This document shows, piece after piece, positions 51,591 through 60,454 of a stretch of DNA of 64,000 nt. Each line of letters starts with the position of its first letter. Position 1 is the first letter of the stretch. Made by a program: the position numbers and the translations under genes. Origin of the DNA: Kitasatospora acidiphila (lineage in GTDB: Bacteria; Actinomycetota; Actinomycetes; Streptomycetales; Streptomycetaceae); the NCBI RefSeq assembly GCF_006636205.1, contig NZ_VIGB01000003.1:2418001-2482000 (forward strand), given 5' to 3'. The notes beneath the pieces were generated by a model, which worked only from the letters and a program-made list of their open reading frames with translations, was not told the origin of the DNA and did no database searches.

Positions 51591-52475
51591 CTACTGCTGC
51601 CGGTAGGCACGGGCGGGCGGGGCCGAGGCGTCGACGGGAGCGCACAGCACGGATCCTGCCGGGCCGGCGGGGCAGCGGAGGCCGTAGCGGGCTGTGGTGA
51701 TCAGGAGGCGGCCACCGGACGGTGTGAGGCAGACGGAGGTGGGCTGGGGCGTGGGCAGGTGGATGGTGCTCAGGAGGGTACCGTCGGGGTGGTAGCGGTG
51801 GACGGCGCCGTGTCCCCAGATCGCCACCCAGAGGCAGCCGTCGGTGTCCACGGTCATTCCGTCGGGTGCGCCGCCGGCCGTTACGCGGGTGAACTCCTCG
51901 CGGCTTGTCGGATTGCCGTCGGGGTCGAGGGTGCAGCGGTGGATGACGCCGGCTGCGCTGTCCGCGACGTAGAGGAGGTCTCCCGTGCCGTCGAAGGCGG
52001 GGCCGTTGACGATGGTCAGGCCGTCGAGGACGCGGTGGACGGAGCCGTCGAGGTCGGTGCGGTAGAGGGATCCGGCGCCGGTGGTGCCGTCGTAGGGCAT
52101 GCTGCCGGCCCAGAATCGGCCGTGCGGGTCGCAGGCGCCGTCGTTCATCCTGGTGGGGACGGGTGAGCGGTCCTCGGGGCGGGCAAGCCAGTCCAGACTG
52201 CCGTCCGGGGCGAGCAGGGCGATGCCGGTGCCGGCGGCGGCGATCCAGTGCCCGGGGCGGTCGCTGATCGGGGCGACGGCGCCGAGGGGGACGCCAACGC
52301 GGGCGATTTCGCGTGGAGTTCGCGGCCCGGGGAGGTCGGCGACTTCGAGCAGGCGGCCGGCGAGGATGTCGACGTACACGAGACGTCCGTCGATCCATCG
52401 GGCGCCTTCGCCGAGTTCGTGGTCGCCGCCGGCCCAGACTTCGACCTGGTCCGGGGGTTGGCTGGGGAGGGTCAT
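51591..52475 (-). CDS. SMP-30/gluconolactonase-family sugar lactonase
   Basis: A 294-residue beta-propeller hydrolase, predicted to open galactono-lactone to galactonate. Metal ligands: GEGARWIDGRLVYVDIL (Glu), TRMNDGACDPHGRFWAGSM (Asn-Asp), IVNGPAFDGTGDLLYVADS (Asn and Asp), and GAPDGMTVDTDGCLWVAIWG. ATG 52475 follows CTCGGAGAAC, 17 bases after the kinase stop. Last gene of the minus-strand galactonate operon. It could also act on related aldonolactones. Confidence 0.85.
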   Translation of the reverse strand: MTLPSQPPDQVEVWAGGDHELGEGARWIDGRLVYVDILAGRLLEVADLPGPRTPREIARVGVPLGAVAPISDRPGHWIAAAGTGIALLAPDGSLDWLARPEDRSPVPTRMNDGACDPHGRFWAGSMPYDGTTGAGSLYRTDLDGSVHRVLDGLTIVNGPAFDGTGDLLYVADSAAGVIHRCTLDPDGNPTSREEFTRVTAGGAPDGMTVDTDGCLWVAIWGHGAVHRYHPDGTLLSTIHLPTPQPTSVCLTPSGGRLLITTARYGLRCPAGPAGSVLCAPVDASAPPARAYRQQ

Positions 52476-52492
52476 CGGGGGTTCTCCGAGGG

Positions 52493-53458
52493 CTAGCGAA
52501 GGGTGGTGCCGGCGGGCTGGTCGAGGAGGACGAGGTCGCGGCGGGTGGGGAGGCCTTCCCAGTCGCCGCGGGTGGTGACGGCGAAGGCGCCGGTGGTGGC
52601 AGCCCGGTGGAGGCGGTCCTCGACCTCGAGTCCGTCGAGCAGGCCGGAGAGGTAGCCCGCGACGAACGCGTCGCCGGCGCCGACGACATCGACGACGGGC
52701 ACCTTGCGGGCCGGCACGCTGACGGTGCCGCGGACGGTGCTGACGCTCGCGCCGTCGCCGCCGCGGGTGATCACCACGTCGCTGCGTCCCTGGGCGAGCA
52801 GCGCGGCGACCGCGTCGGGCTCGGGCAGGGACGGGTCCTCGGAGACCAGGTGCAGTTCGTCGGCGGAGGCGACCAGCACATCGGCCATCCGGGCCAGCGG
52901 CAGCAGGGCCTGCCTCGCCTCGGCCGATGACCACAGGCGGGCACGGTAGTTGACGTCGAGGCAGACGATGATGCCGAGTTCCGCGGCTCTGGCGGCTGCC
53001 GCACGGACGGCCTCGGCGGCGCTGGAGCTCAGGGCGGGCGTGATGCCGGTCAGGTGGAGGATGCGGACGCCGGGGTTGAGGGCGGGCAGGACGTCTGCGG
53101 TCCGCAGGGCCGATCCGGCCGACCCGGCGCGGTAGTAGGCGACCCTGACCAGGTCGGCGATCCGGTCCTCGCGGGCCAGCAGGCCCGTGGGCCGGCCGTC
53201 GGTGTCGAGGTGCGCATGGCTGACGTCGACCTGCTCTGCGCGCAGCGTGCGCAGGACGAGGGCGCCGAACTCGTCGTCGCCGACGCGGCCGACCCAGCCG
53301 GCTCGGTGACCGAGTCTGGCCAGGCCGATGGCGACATTGGCCTCGGCGCCCGCGACGGACAGCTGCATCGGCGCTCCGAGCCTGACCGAGCCGGTGGCCC
53401 GCAGGGCGGCCATGGTCTCCCCGACGGTCACGACATCGAGCGGTGACGTGCCGGTCAT
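52493..53458 (-). CDS. PfkB-family 2-keto-3-deoxy-galactonate kinase
   Basis: A 321-residue sugar kinase predicted to phosphorylate 2-keto-3-deoxygalactonate. It has DVVTVGETMAALRA, LSVAGAEANVAIGLARLGHRAGWVGRVGDDEFG (PfkB signature 1), CLDVNYRARLW, VVITRGGDGASV and DVVGAGDAFVAGYLSGLLDG (signature 2, catalytic Asp). ATG 53458 overlaps the aldolase stop as ATGA; a longer frame exists but lacks a ribosome site. The family is ribokinase-like KdgK, not the unrelated E. coli DgoK; the role rests on context. Confidence 0.87.
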   Translation of the reverse strand: MTGTSPLDVVTVGETMAALRATGSVRLGAPMQLSVAGAEANVAIGLARLGHRAGWVGRVGDDEFGALVLRTLRAEQVDVSHAHLDTDGRPTGLLAREDRIADLVRVAYYRAGSAGSALRTADVLPALNPGVRILHLTGITPALSSSAAEAVRAAAARAAELGIIVCLDVNYRARLWSSAEARQALLPLARMADVLVASADELHLVSEDPSLPEPDAVAALLAQGRSDVVITRGGDGASVSTVRGTVSVPARKVPVVDVVGAGDAFVAGYLSGLLDGLEVEDRLHRAATTGAFAVTTRGDWEGLPTRRDLVLLDQPAGTTLR

Positions 53459-54081
53459 GCCGCGATCTCCTCGGTCAGGGCAGTGCGCCACCGGGCGACG
53501 CGCTCGCGCAGTGCATCCAGGTCGCCGCCGCCGGCGGCGTCGGCGACCAGGGGTGAGCCGACGCCCACGGCGACCGCGCCGGCGGCGAGGTAGGCGAGTG
53601 CGGAGACGGCGTCGATGCCGCCGACGGGGACGAACGGCACGGCGGGGAAGGGATCTCGCAGTGCCTTCAGGTAACCGGGGCCGCCCAGCGAGGCCGGGAA
53701 GAGTTTGACGGCGTGGGCTCCGCTCTCGTTCGCGGTGATCACCTCACTAGGTGTCAGTGCACCTATCAGTATGGGCAGTTCGGAGAAACCGCGTTGGCTC
53801 AGGTCTTTGCCGAGGCCGGGAGTGACGAGGAAGCTCGCGCCGGCGTCGGCAGCGCGGTCGGCGTCCTCGCGGGTCAGGACGGTGCCGGCGCCGAGCGTTG
53901 CGTGGGTGCCCAGTTCACGGCGGGCCTGTTCGATCACCCAGAGGGCGCCCGGGGTGGTGAGGGACACCTCGGCGGCGGTGATGCCCTCCTCAGCGAGGGT
54001 GAGGACGGTGCGCAGCGCCGCGTCGCGGTCAGTGCCGCGCACGATGGCCAATGTCCGGTACGGCAGTTCGGTCAGGTTCAC
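53455..54081 (-). CDS. bifunctional KDPG/KDPGal aldolase family protein
   Basis: A 208-residue class I aldolase cleaving 2-keto-3-deoxy-6-phosphogalactonate (or gluconate) to pyruvate and glyceraldehyde-3-P. Landmarks: TLAIVRGTDRDAALRTVLTLAEEGI, EVSLTTPGALWVIE, LGAGTVLTREDADRAADAGASFLVTPG, and the Schiff-base Lys in HAVKLFPASLGGPGYLKALRDPFP with VPVGGID. GTG 54081 lies 20 bases beyond the mutarotase-like stop. It overlaps the kinase gene by 4 bases. Confidence 0.88.
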   Translation of the reverse strand: MNLTELPYRTLAIVRGTDRDAALRTVLTLAEEGITAAEVSLTTPGALWVIEQARRELGTHATLGAGTVLTREDADRAADAGASFLVTPGLGKDLSQRGFSELPILIGALTPSEVITANESGAHAVKLFPASLGGPGYLKALRDPFPAVPFVPVGGIDAVSALAYLAAGAVAVGVGSPLVADAAGGGDLDALRERVARWRTALTEEIAA

Positions 54082-54100
54082 GGAGTGAGGCCCTTGTCGG

Positions 54101-54940
54101 TCAGGGTGTGCTGGTGCGGGTGGTGGTCGCGGTGATCGTGAGTTCCCAGCGCAGCGTGCCACCGGGCGGCACCGTCGCGGCGTCGTGGGGCCCTGCCTCG
54201 GCGAGGTCGAAGACGGATCCGAGCATGGGCTCGACGCCGATGCTGCGGTAGGGGGCCGATTCCGGGAAGCCGCGGAGGTTGCGCCAGAGGGCGACGGAGA
54301 CGGGGACGTCGGCGTCGGTGTGCAGGGCCATGGAGAGTGTGTCGGGGCCGTCGGTGACCGTGACGCTCGCGCAGTCGGTGAGGATCGCGCCGACTGCGGT
54401 GCCGTCGTCGGGGCCGAGCCGGTCCAGGCGCAGGCCGTGCGGTGCCGGCCACGGTCCGGTGAGGTGGTGGGTACCGCTGGGCCAGGGCCGGTCCAGCAGC
54501 TCGGCCGCTTCGGGGAAGAGCCGGGTCGGCGTGGTGTCGGGCGCGATCAGGTGGGCGCCCGGTGTGACGTCGAGCAGGGCGTGGGCTGCCCACAGGAACC
54601 GGTACCCCGGGTCGGCGTGCAGCTCGTAGAGGGCGCGAAGCGCGACCGGTCCGGTCTCGATACGTCGGCGCAGCACGAAGTCGGGGCACTGCAGGACGTC
54701 GGTGTCGGCGTCGCGTTGCCAGGGCCGGGACCAGGCGTCGCCGTGGTCGGGGACGCCGCGCACGGTGGGGATGCACTCCTCCAGGCCGCCGGCGTCGACG
54801 AAGGCGTCGCCCGGGCGGACAGTTGCGCGGGCCGGGTCGGGGCGGCGCCAGAGCCATTCGCGCTCGCTGGTCCGCAGGGACGTCCACCGGCCGCCGTGGG
54901 CCAGGTCCGTGTGGAGGGTCAGCGGCAGTGTGGTCACCAT
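54101..54940 (-). CDS. galactose mutarotase/DUF4432-like protein
   Basis: A 279-residue protein with the aldose-1-epimerase-like beta-sandwich: GRWTSLRTSEREWLWRRPDP, FVDAGGLEECIPTVRG, DHGDAWSRPWQRD (Asp-His), ALYELHADPGYRFLWAAHALLDVTPG and VSVALWRNLRGFPESAPYRSIGVEPMLG. It lacks a clear canonical H-H-E catalytic triad, so epimerisation of galactose or of an acid intermediate is inferred from the cluster. It overlaps the dehydratase gene by 7 bases. Confidence 0.7.
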   Translation of the reverse strand: MVTTLPLTLHTDLAHGGRWTSLRTSEREWLWRRPDPARATVRPGDAFVDAGGLEECIPTVRGVPDHGDAWSRPWQRDADTDVLQCPDFVLRRRIETGPVALRALYELHADPGYRFLWAAHALLDVTPGAHLIAPDTTPTRLFPEAAELLDRPWPSGTHHLTGPWPAPHGLRLDRLGPDDGTAVGAILTDCASVTVTDGPDTLSMALHTDADVPVSVALWRNLRGFPESAPYRSIGVEPMLGSVFDLAEAGPHDAATVPPGGTLRWELTITATTTRTSTP

Positions 54941-56079
54941 TCCGCGAACGAGCCGTCCTGGTGGTGCCAGACGGGGTTACGCCAGCGATGCCCGCTTTCG
55001 GCGGCTCGGCGCACGGCGTCCTCGTCGATGTCGATGCCAAGGCCCGGGCCGGTGGGCCGGTTGGCGTGGCCGTCGGTGAAGCGGAACGGCTCGGGGTCCA
55101 GCAGGTAGTCCAGGAGGTCGTTGCCACGGTTGTAGTGGATGCCGAGGCTCTGTTCCTGGATGAGGAAGTTCGGTATGGCAAAGGCGAGTTGGAGGCTGGC
55201 TGCGAGGGCGATCGGACCGAGGGGGCAGTGCGGGGCCATCGTGACGTCGTGGACCTCGGCGAGGGAGGCGATGCGCCGCACCTCGGAGATGCCGCCGGCG
55301 TGCGAGACGTCGGGCTGAGCCACGGCGATGCCGGTGGCGAGCACGTCGCGGAAGTCGGAGCGGGAGTAGAGCCGCTCACCCGTGGCCAGCGGTACGGAGG
55401 TCGATTCGACGAGGCTTCGCAGGTCACGGCAGTGTTCGGGGAGGACGGGTTCCTCGACGAACATCGGGTGGAACGGCTCCAGCAGGGGCAGCAGCCGCCG
55501 GGACATGGCGGTGGACATCCGGCCGTGGAAGTCGATGGCCACGTCGCGCTCGTCCCCGAGGACCTCGCGAACGGCGGCCACGCGGTCGATGACGGCCTGG
55601 GTCTGGGCGGGGGTGTCGATCGGGCGCATCTGCGCCGAGCCGTTCATCTTGACGGCGGTGAAGCCGGCCTCGATCTGGGCCTGGGCGAGTTCGGCGACGT
55701 CGGCGGGGCTGTCGCCGCCGATCCAGGCGTACATCCGCACCCGGTCGCGGACGTGGCCGCCGAGCAGCTGGTGGACGGGAACGCCGTGGACCTTGCCGGC
55801 GATGTCCCACAGGGCCTGGTCGATACCGGCGACCGCGCTGGAGAGTACCGGACCGCCGCGGTAGAAGCCGCCCTTGGTGAGGGTCTGCCAGTGGTGCTCG
55901 ATGCGCAACGGGTCCTCGCCGACCAGGTACTCGGCGAGTTCGCGGACGGCGGCCTGCACGGTCTCGGCGCGGCCTTCGACGACGGGCTCGCCCCAGCCGG
56001 TGATCCCCTCGTCGGTGGCGATGCGCAGGAACAGCCAGCGCGGGGCGACGAGGTACGTCTCCAGTGATGTGATCTTCAT
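54934..56079 (-). CDS. dgoD: D-galactonate dehydratase
   Basis: A 381-residue enolase-superfamily enzyme converting D-galactonate to 2-keto-3-deoxygalactonate. It parallels E. coli DgoD along its length: MKITSLETYLVAPRWLFLRI, GWGEPVVEGRA, GGFYRGGPVLSSAVAGIDQALWDI, AYAWIGG-like RMYAWIGGDSPADV, AIDFHGR (metal Asp, His), MFVEEPVLPEH, LATGERLYSR, QPDVSHAGGI, APHCPLGPIALAASLQL and the ending WRNPVWHHQDGSFAEW. Length is normal. The ATG overlaps the regulator stop by ATGA. Confidence 0.93.
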   Translation of the reverse strand: MKITSLETYLVAPRWLFLRIATDEGITGWGEPVVEGRAETVQAAVRELAEYLVGEDPLRIEHHWQTLTKGGFYRGGPVLSSAVAGIDQALWDIAGKVHGVPVHQLLGGHVRDRVRMYAWIGGDSPADVAELAQAQIEAGFTAVKMNGSAQMRPIDTPAQTQAVIDRVAAVREVLGDERDVAIDFHGRMSTAMSRRLLPLLEPFHPMFVEEPVLPEHCRDLRSLVESTSVPLATGERLYSRSDFRDVLATGIAVAQPDVSHAGGISEVRRIASLAEVHDVTMAPHCPLGPIALAASLQLAFAIPNFLIQEQSLGIHYNRGNDLLDYLLDPEPFRFTDGHANRPTGPGLGIDIDEDAVRRAAESGHRWRNPVWHHQDGSFAEW

Positions 56080-56792
56080 CCGGTCTCTCCGCGGTCGGCG
56101 TCGTCAATCAGGTTGTGGAGGTCGGTGGCGGCCTGGGCGAGCAGGTCGTGGACGGCGCGGGCGGCCGTCTCCGGCTCCTGGGCGCGCACGGCGTCCAGGA
56201 CGGCCCGGTGGGCGGGAACGGCGTCGGCGCTGTGGTCGGCGCCGTGCACGATGTGGTCGCGCACTCGCAGGCCGGCCTCGATCACCACTTCCATGCGGGT
56301 GAGGAGCTCGTTGTGGGCGGCGGCCAGCAGCGCGCGGTGGAAGGCGAGGTCGGCTTCGACGGCGGCGTGGGCGTCGCTGCCTGCGGCTGCCATCCGGTCG
56401 AGCGCGTCCTGCAGTGCGGCGAGGTCGGCTTCGTCGCGGCGCTCGGCGGCCAGGCGGGCCCCGGCGGGCTCGACGATGGCGCGGACCTCGCCGAGGTTGT
56501 CGAGGAAGGTCTCGTCGGGGATGCCCAGGCCCTGCCAGCGCAGCAGGTCGCTGTCCAGCAGGTTCCAGTCGGAGCGCGGCCGGACGAAGGTCCCGCGCTT
56601 CTGGCGGGAGTCGATCAGTCCCTTGGACGCCAGGACCCGCAACGCCTCGCGTACGACGGTCTTGCTGACACCGAGTTCCTGCTCGATCTGGTCGGGGTAG
56701 ATCGATGCGCCCGGGGCGTAGGTACCGCGGATGATCCGCTCGCCGATGACTTCGACGGCCTGTCCGTGCAGGCCTCGTACCGGGTGGTTCAT
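56076..56792 (-). CDS. GntR/FadR-family repressor of the galactonate operon
   Basis: A 238-residue regulator. The wHTH is GTYAPGASIYPDQIEQELGVSKTVVREALRVLASKGLIDSRQKRGTFVRP (~25-75). The FCD domain has FLDNLGEVRAIVEPAGARLAAERR, DLAFHRALLAAAHNELL and HRAVLDAVRAQEPETAARAVHDLL, with metal-ligand Asp/His positions. It is the analogue of DgoR and first gene of the operon. ATG 56792 has GGGAGGGG upstream. Galactonate or its keto-deoxy product is the likely effector. Confidence 0.87.
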   Translation of the reverse strand: MNHPVRGLHGQAVEVIGERIIRGTYAPGASIYPDQIEQELGVSKTVVREALRVLASKGLIDSRQKRGTFVRPRSDWNLLDSDLLRWQGLGIPDETFLDNLGEVRAIVEPAGARLAAERRDEADLAALQDALDRMAAAGSDAHAAVEADLAFHRALLAAAHNELLTRMEVVIEAGLRVRDHIVHGADHSADAVPAHRAVLDAVRAQEPETAARAVHDLLAQAATDLHNLIDDADRGETG

Positions 56793-56820
56793 GGCGGCTG
56801 CCCCTCCCTTGCTTGTCTGC

Positions 56821-56841
56821 GTGCGGGCCCGCGGCCCGCAC
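56821..56841. terminator. 9-bp hairpin between SDR gene and GntR operon
   Basis: GTGCGGGCC (56821-56829) pairs with GGCCCGCAC (56833-56841) around CGC. It lies 18 bases beyond the SDR stop and would separate the SDR transcript from the GntR operon, or attenuate read-through. An adjacent CGTACG palindrome (56852-56857) could be part of a regulator site. Confidence 0.5.
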
Positions 56842-56858
56842 ATTGGTCTTCCGTACGT

Positions 56859-57626
56859 CTACGAGGAAGCCTTGACGACGGACCAGCCGCCGTCCACCAC
56901 CAGGTTCACGCCGGTGACGTAGGAGGCGTCCGAGGAGGCGAGGAAGGCCACGGCTGCCGCGACCTCCTCGGGCCGGCCGAAACGCTTGGCGACGGTCTCG
57001 GCGACGCTGTCGGCCCGTCCGGCCTCGTCCACCCGGTCCCAGGCCGCGGTCATGATCGGTCCGGGCACGACGGTGTTGACGCGGATCTTGGGGCCGTACT
57101 CGACGGCGAGCTGCCGGCCCATCGCGCACAGCGCGCCCTTGGCGGCGGCGTACGCGGGGTGGCCCGGCAAGCCGATCAGCGCGTGCACCGAGGAGGTGAG
57201 CACCACCGAGCCATCGCTGTCCCGCAGGTCCCCGGCGAAGGCGCGGACCGCCAGCCAGGAGGCCTTGAGCGTGACCGCGAGCTGGGTGTCCCACTCGTCC
57301 TCGGTCAGCTCGTGGGCGGGTTTGACCACGACGGCGTAGGCGTTGCTGTGCAGCACGTCCAGCCGTCCGTAACGGCTGCGCACGTGTTCGGCCAGCTCGT
57401 CCCACATCGCTGCCGAGGTCACGTCGCCGTGCCAGTACTCGGCCTGGCCGCCCTCCCTGGTGATCGTCTCGACGACAGCCCGACCGGCCGCGTCGGCGAT
57501 GTCAACGGCCACGACGGCCGCGCCCTCGGCGGCGAGGCGCCGGGCGGTGGCGGCGCCGATACCACTGGCGGCACCGGTGATCAGGGCGACACGGCCCCGG
57601 AATCTTCGACAGGTCTGCTCAGTCAC
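56859..57626 (-). CDS. SDR-family sugar (galactose) dehydrogenase
   Basis: A 255-residue short-chain dehydrogenase, predicted to oxidise D-galactose to the lactone. NAD(P) site ALITGAASGIGAATARRLA with VVAVDIADAAG (Asp after strand 2 favours NAD+). Catalytic Ser in VVLTSSVHALIG, and Tyr/Lys in HPAYAAAKGAL. The C-terminus has YVTGVNLVVDGGWSVV. GTG 57626 lacks a strong ribosome site and sits close to an A/T-rich promoter, so the transcript may be nearly leaderless. Substrate by context. Confidence 0.82.
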   Translation of the reverse strand: MTEQTCRRFRGRVALITGAASGIGAATARRLAAEGAAVVAVDIADAAGRAVVETITREGGQAEYWHGDVTSAAMWDELAEHVRSRYGRLDVLHSNAYAVVVKPAHELTEDEWDTQLAVTLKASWLAVRAFAGDLRDSDGSVVLTSSVHALIGLPGHPAYAAAKGALCAMGRQLAVEYGPKIRVNTVVPGPIMTAAWDRVDEAGRADSVAETVAKRFGRPEEVAAAVAFLASSDASYVTGVNLVVDGGWSVVKASS

Positions 57627-57806
57627 GCCGTCACCGTACCGCTTGTGATTAATTATGCAAATATCTTGACAGTGGTGGCTGCCCGGTCCCAGGATTCGAG
57701 CCCAGGACGACAGGCGAGACGCCGTACGGGGCGCAGGCCGTCACAGTTCCGGATCACTCACCTCCTCTTCGCCCCCGAAGAACCCCCACCCCCACTGGAG
57801 CTCGAA
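57627..57806. promoter_or_regulatory. divergent promoter/operator region of the galactose regulon
   Basis: The 180 bases between the divergent dehydrogenase and transporter genes contain the most A/T-rich stretch nearby, TGTGATTAATTATGCAAATA (57643-57662), followed by TCTTGACAG (a TTGACA -35 for plus-strand transcription at 57665-57670). The TAATTA core is palindromic and fits a GntR/FadR operator. Both the importer and dehydrogenase could be controlled from here. Confidence 0.5.
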
Positions 57807-58853
57807 ATGATCACTGCACGCACCCGTGGTGCTGCCGCCGTCCTGGGCGCGGCTGTCGTTCTCGGCCTGAGCGCGTGTTCGACCGGCCAGACCTCGAGTG
57901 CCGCCGGCGCGGCGCCGGTCGCCCCGGTCAGCGGGAAGATCTCGCTGACGTACCTGCAGAAGCAGGGCGACCAGCAGTACTTCATCGACGAGGCGAACGG
58001 CGCCAAGGCGAAGGCCGCACAGTTGGGCATCGACCTGAAGGTGGTCAACCTGGGCAACGACGCGAACAAGACGGTGAGCGAGGTGCAGTCCGCGATCGCG
58101 CAGAAGTCCAACGGCCTGATCGTCGTCGTTCCCGATCCGGCGGTGGGTCCGCAGGTCGTGCAGACCGCCAGGGACGCCAAGGTCGCGCTGCTCACCTCCG
58201 ATGATCAGGTCTGCACGAACAGCCCGACCCCGTCCAGCTGCGACAAGGCCAACCTCGTCCCGCGAATCGGCTTCTCCGGGCAGCAGATGGGCACCGAGGT
58301 GGGCAAGCGCGCCGCCGAGGAGTTCAAGAAGGCCGGCTGGAACCCCGCCGACACCCGGGTCATCTCCGCCTGGAAGCAGGACGTCACCGTCTGCGGCGAC
58401 CGGGTGAAGGCCGCCAAGGACGCCTTCAACAGCGGCGCCGGCGCGAGCGTGCAGAACATCGACGTCGCTACCGACAACACCCCGACCGGTGCCCAGGACA
58501 AGGTCGCCGCGACCCTGACCGCCAACCCGGGCGTCAAGCACTGGGTCGTCTGGGGCTGCAACGACGAGAACGTGCAGGGCGGCGTGACGGCCCTGCAGAA
58601 CGCCAACATCAGCCCCGCCAACATCATCGGCGTCGGTCTCGGCGCCTACCTCGCCTGCAAGGACTGGGGTTCCGGCGCAGCCTCGGGTATGAAGGCCTCG
58701 CTGTTCATCAACGGCAGCGACATCGGCGCCTTGGCCGTCCAGACGATGTACGACAAGCTCAAGAACGGCAAGGACATGCCCGCCGAGGCGTTCGCCCCCA
58801 CCACGATGGTGGACGCCGCCACCTGGCAGTCCGCCGGCGTGAAGTGCGCCTGA
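57807..58853 (+). CDS. sugar ABC transporter substrate-binding lipoprotein
   Basis: A 348-residue periplasmic-binding-type protein of the RbsB/MglB class. Lipoprotein signal AAVVLGLSACSTGQTSSAAG with the lipobox Cys near residue 27. Domain 1 has ISLTYLQKQGDQQYFIDEANGAKAKAAQLGI, IAQKSNGLIVVVPDP; the hinge and domain 2 have GKRAAEEFKKAGWNP, GDRVKAAKDAFNSG and VWGCNDENVQGGVTALQNANI. ACTGGAGCTC precedes the ATG. First gene of the importer operon; likely ligand galactose or a galactoside. Confidence 0.9.
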   Translation: MITARTRGAAAVLGAAVVLGLSACSTGQTSSAAGAAPVAPVSGKISLTYLQKQGDQQYFIDEANGAKAKAAQLGIDLKVVNLGNDANKTVSEVQSAIAQKSNGLIVVVPDPAVGPQVVQTARDAKVALLTSDDQVCTNSPTPSSCDKANLVPRIGFSGQQMGTEVGKRAAEEFKKAGWNPADTRVISAWKQDVTVCGDRVKAAKDAFNSGAGASVQNIDVATDNTPTGAQDKVAATLTANPGVKHWVVWGCNDENVQGGVTALQNANISPANIIGVGLGAYLACKDWGSGAASGMKASLFINGSDIGALAVQTMYDKLKNGKDMPAEAFAPTTMVDAATWQSAGVKCA

Positions 58854-58858
58854 GCCAG

Positions 58859-60454
58859 ATGAACATCCCCAGCACAGCGGCGTCCGGGGCCGGGCTGGCG
58901 GCCGAAGCGATCACCAAGCGCTTCGGCCCCGTCCAGGCTCTGCGAGACGTCACCCTGCACTTCCCACCCGGCCAGGTCACCGCCCTCATGGGCGAGAACG
59001 GCGCCGGCAAGTCCACCCTCCTGCGAATCCTCACCGGCGACCACCAGCCCACCGAGGGCCGCGTCCTGCTGGACGGCCAGGTCCTCGACCTCGACTCGCC
59101 GATCGACGCCCGACGGGCCGGAATCCGCATCATCCCGCAAGAGCCGGAGATCATCCCGCACGTCTCCGTCGCCGAGAACGTCTACGCGGGCTCCCTGCCC
59201 CGACGCGCGGGACGGCGGCTCGACCGAGCCGAACTGCGCCGCCGGATCACCGCCGACCTCGAACGCCTCGGCTTCGACAAGGTCCTCGACCCCGACCTGC
59301 TCGGATCCCAACTCACCGCCGCACAGCGGCAGCTGGTGGAGATCCTGCGCGCGCTGACCGGAGACACCGCAGCGCGGGCCATCGCCTTCGACGAGCCCAC
59401 CTCCTCCCTGTCCGACCACGAGGTCGACGCCCTGTTCGCCCTCATCGGCCGACTGCGCGACGCGGGCATCGCGGTCATCTACGTGTCCCACCGCATGAAG
59501 GAGATCTTCCGGCTCGCCGACCGGATCGCCGTCCTGCGCGACGGCACCGTTGCCGGCACCGTCGATGCCGGGGCCACCGACGAGGGCGAACTCGTGCGCC
59601 TCATGGTCGGCCGCGACCTGTCCACCCTCTTCGTGCGCCAGCACGTCGCCACCGACCGCGTCGTCCTGCAGGTCGACCACCTCACCACAGACGACGTCCA
59701 CGACGTGAGTCTGGAGGTGAGAGCCGGCGAGGTGCTCGCCCTGGCCGGACTCATCGGCGCCGGACGCTCCGAACTCGCCCTCGCGCTGGCCGGCGACACA
59801 CCCGTACGCTCCGGAACCATCCGCGTCGACGGCAGCGTTGTGCGCCTGCGCGGACCTCGCGACGCGATCCGCTGCGGGATCGGCCTGGCCCCCGAGGAGC
59901 GCAAGGCCCAGGCCCTGTTCCTCCAGCGCACCATCCGCGACAACACCTCACTCGTCAGCCTCGGGCGGCTGCGCCGCTGGCGGTTCGTCAACCGCGGCCG
60001 GGAGAAGGCACTCGCCCAGGACTACGCGAACCGCCTGCGCGTGCGCGCCCCCTCCATCGAGGCCGAGGTCCGGACCCTGTCCGGCGGAAACCAGCAGAAG
60101 GTCGTCCTCGCCCGCTGGCTCGCGCGCAAGCCCGCCCTGCTGATCCTCGACGAGCCCACCCGCGGCGTCGACATCGGCGCCAAGGCCGAGATCTACCAGA
60201 TCATCGCCGACCTCGCCCGACAGGGCACCGCCATCCTGGTGATCTCCTCCGAGCTCCCCGAAGTCCTCGGCCTCGCCGATCGCGTCATCGTCATGCAGAA
60301 CGGCCGCGTCACCGGTCACCTCGACCACACCCAGGCCACCGAAGAGGCGATCCTCGCCCTCGCCATGGCCGACGACCTCACCCCCGACCTTCCGCACGAG
60401 ACCACCACGGCACCTCGCACCGGAACCGACCCGGCCCTCGGAGGCACCCGATGA
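58859..60454 (+). CDS. sugar ABC transporter ATP-binding protein (two ATPase domains)
   Basis: A 531-residue MglA/RbsA-type duplicated ATPase. Domain 1: Walker A GENGAGKSTLLRIL, signature LTAAQRQLVEILRAL, Walker B AIAFDEPTSSLS. Domain 2: degenerate Walker A GLIGAGRSELALAL, signature TLSGGNQQKVVLARWLARKP, Walker B LLILDEPTRGVDIG. Degeneracy of the second Walker A is normal in this family. ATG 58859 is used; GTG 58844 would overlap the preceding gene by 10 bases, and neither has a good ribosome site, so coupling is likely. Confidence 0.9.
   Translation: MNIPSTAASGAGLAAEAITKRFGPVQALRDVTLHFPPGQVTALMGENGAGKSTLLRILTGDHQPTEGRVLLDGQVLDLDSPIDARRAGIRIIPQEPEIIPHVSVAENVYAGSLPRRAGRRLDRAELRRRITADLERLGFDKVLDPDLLGSQLTAAQRQLVEILRALTGDTAARAIAFDEPTSSLSDHEVDALFALIGRLRDAGIAVIYVSHRMKEIFRLADRIAVLRDGTVAGTVDAGATDEGELVRLMVGRDLSTLFVRQHVATDRVVLQVDHLTTDDVHDVSLEVRAGEVLALAGLIGAGRSELALALAGDTPVRSGTIRVDGSVVRLRGPRDAIRCGIGLAPEERKAQALFLQRTIRDNTSLVSLGRLRRWRFVNRGREKALAQDYANRLRVRAPSIEAEVRTLSGGNQQKVVLARWLARKPALLILDEPTRGVDIGAKAEIYQIIADLARQGTAILVISSELPEVLGLADRVIVMQNGRVTGHLDHTQATEEAILALAMADDLTPDLPHETTTAPRTGTDPALGGTR

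Noticed and set aside
57680..57715. GGATTCGAGCCC resembling a tRNA T-loop
   Set aside because: The flanks do not pair as a T-stem and no anticodon or acceptor stem can be drawn.
56115..57800. Long plus-strand frame running from the GntR gene through the SDR gene into the sugar-binding protein
   Set aside because: It is antisense to two well-supported minus-strand genes, and the real lipoprotein begins at ATG 57807 with a ribosome site and signal peptide.
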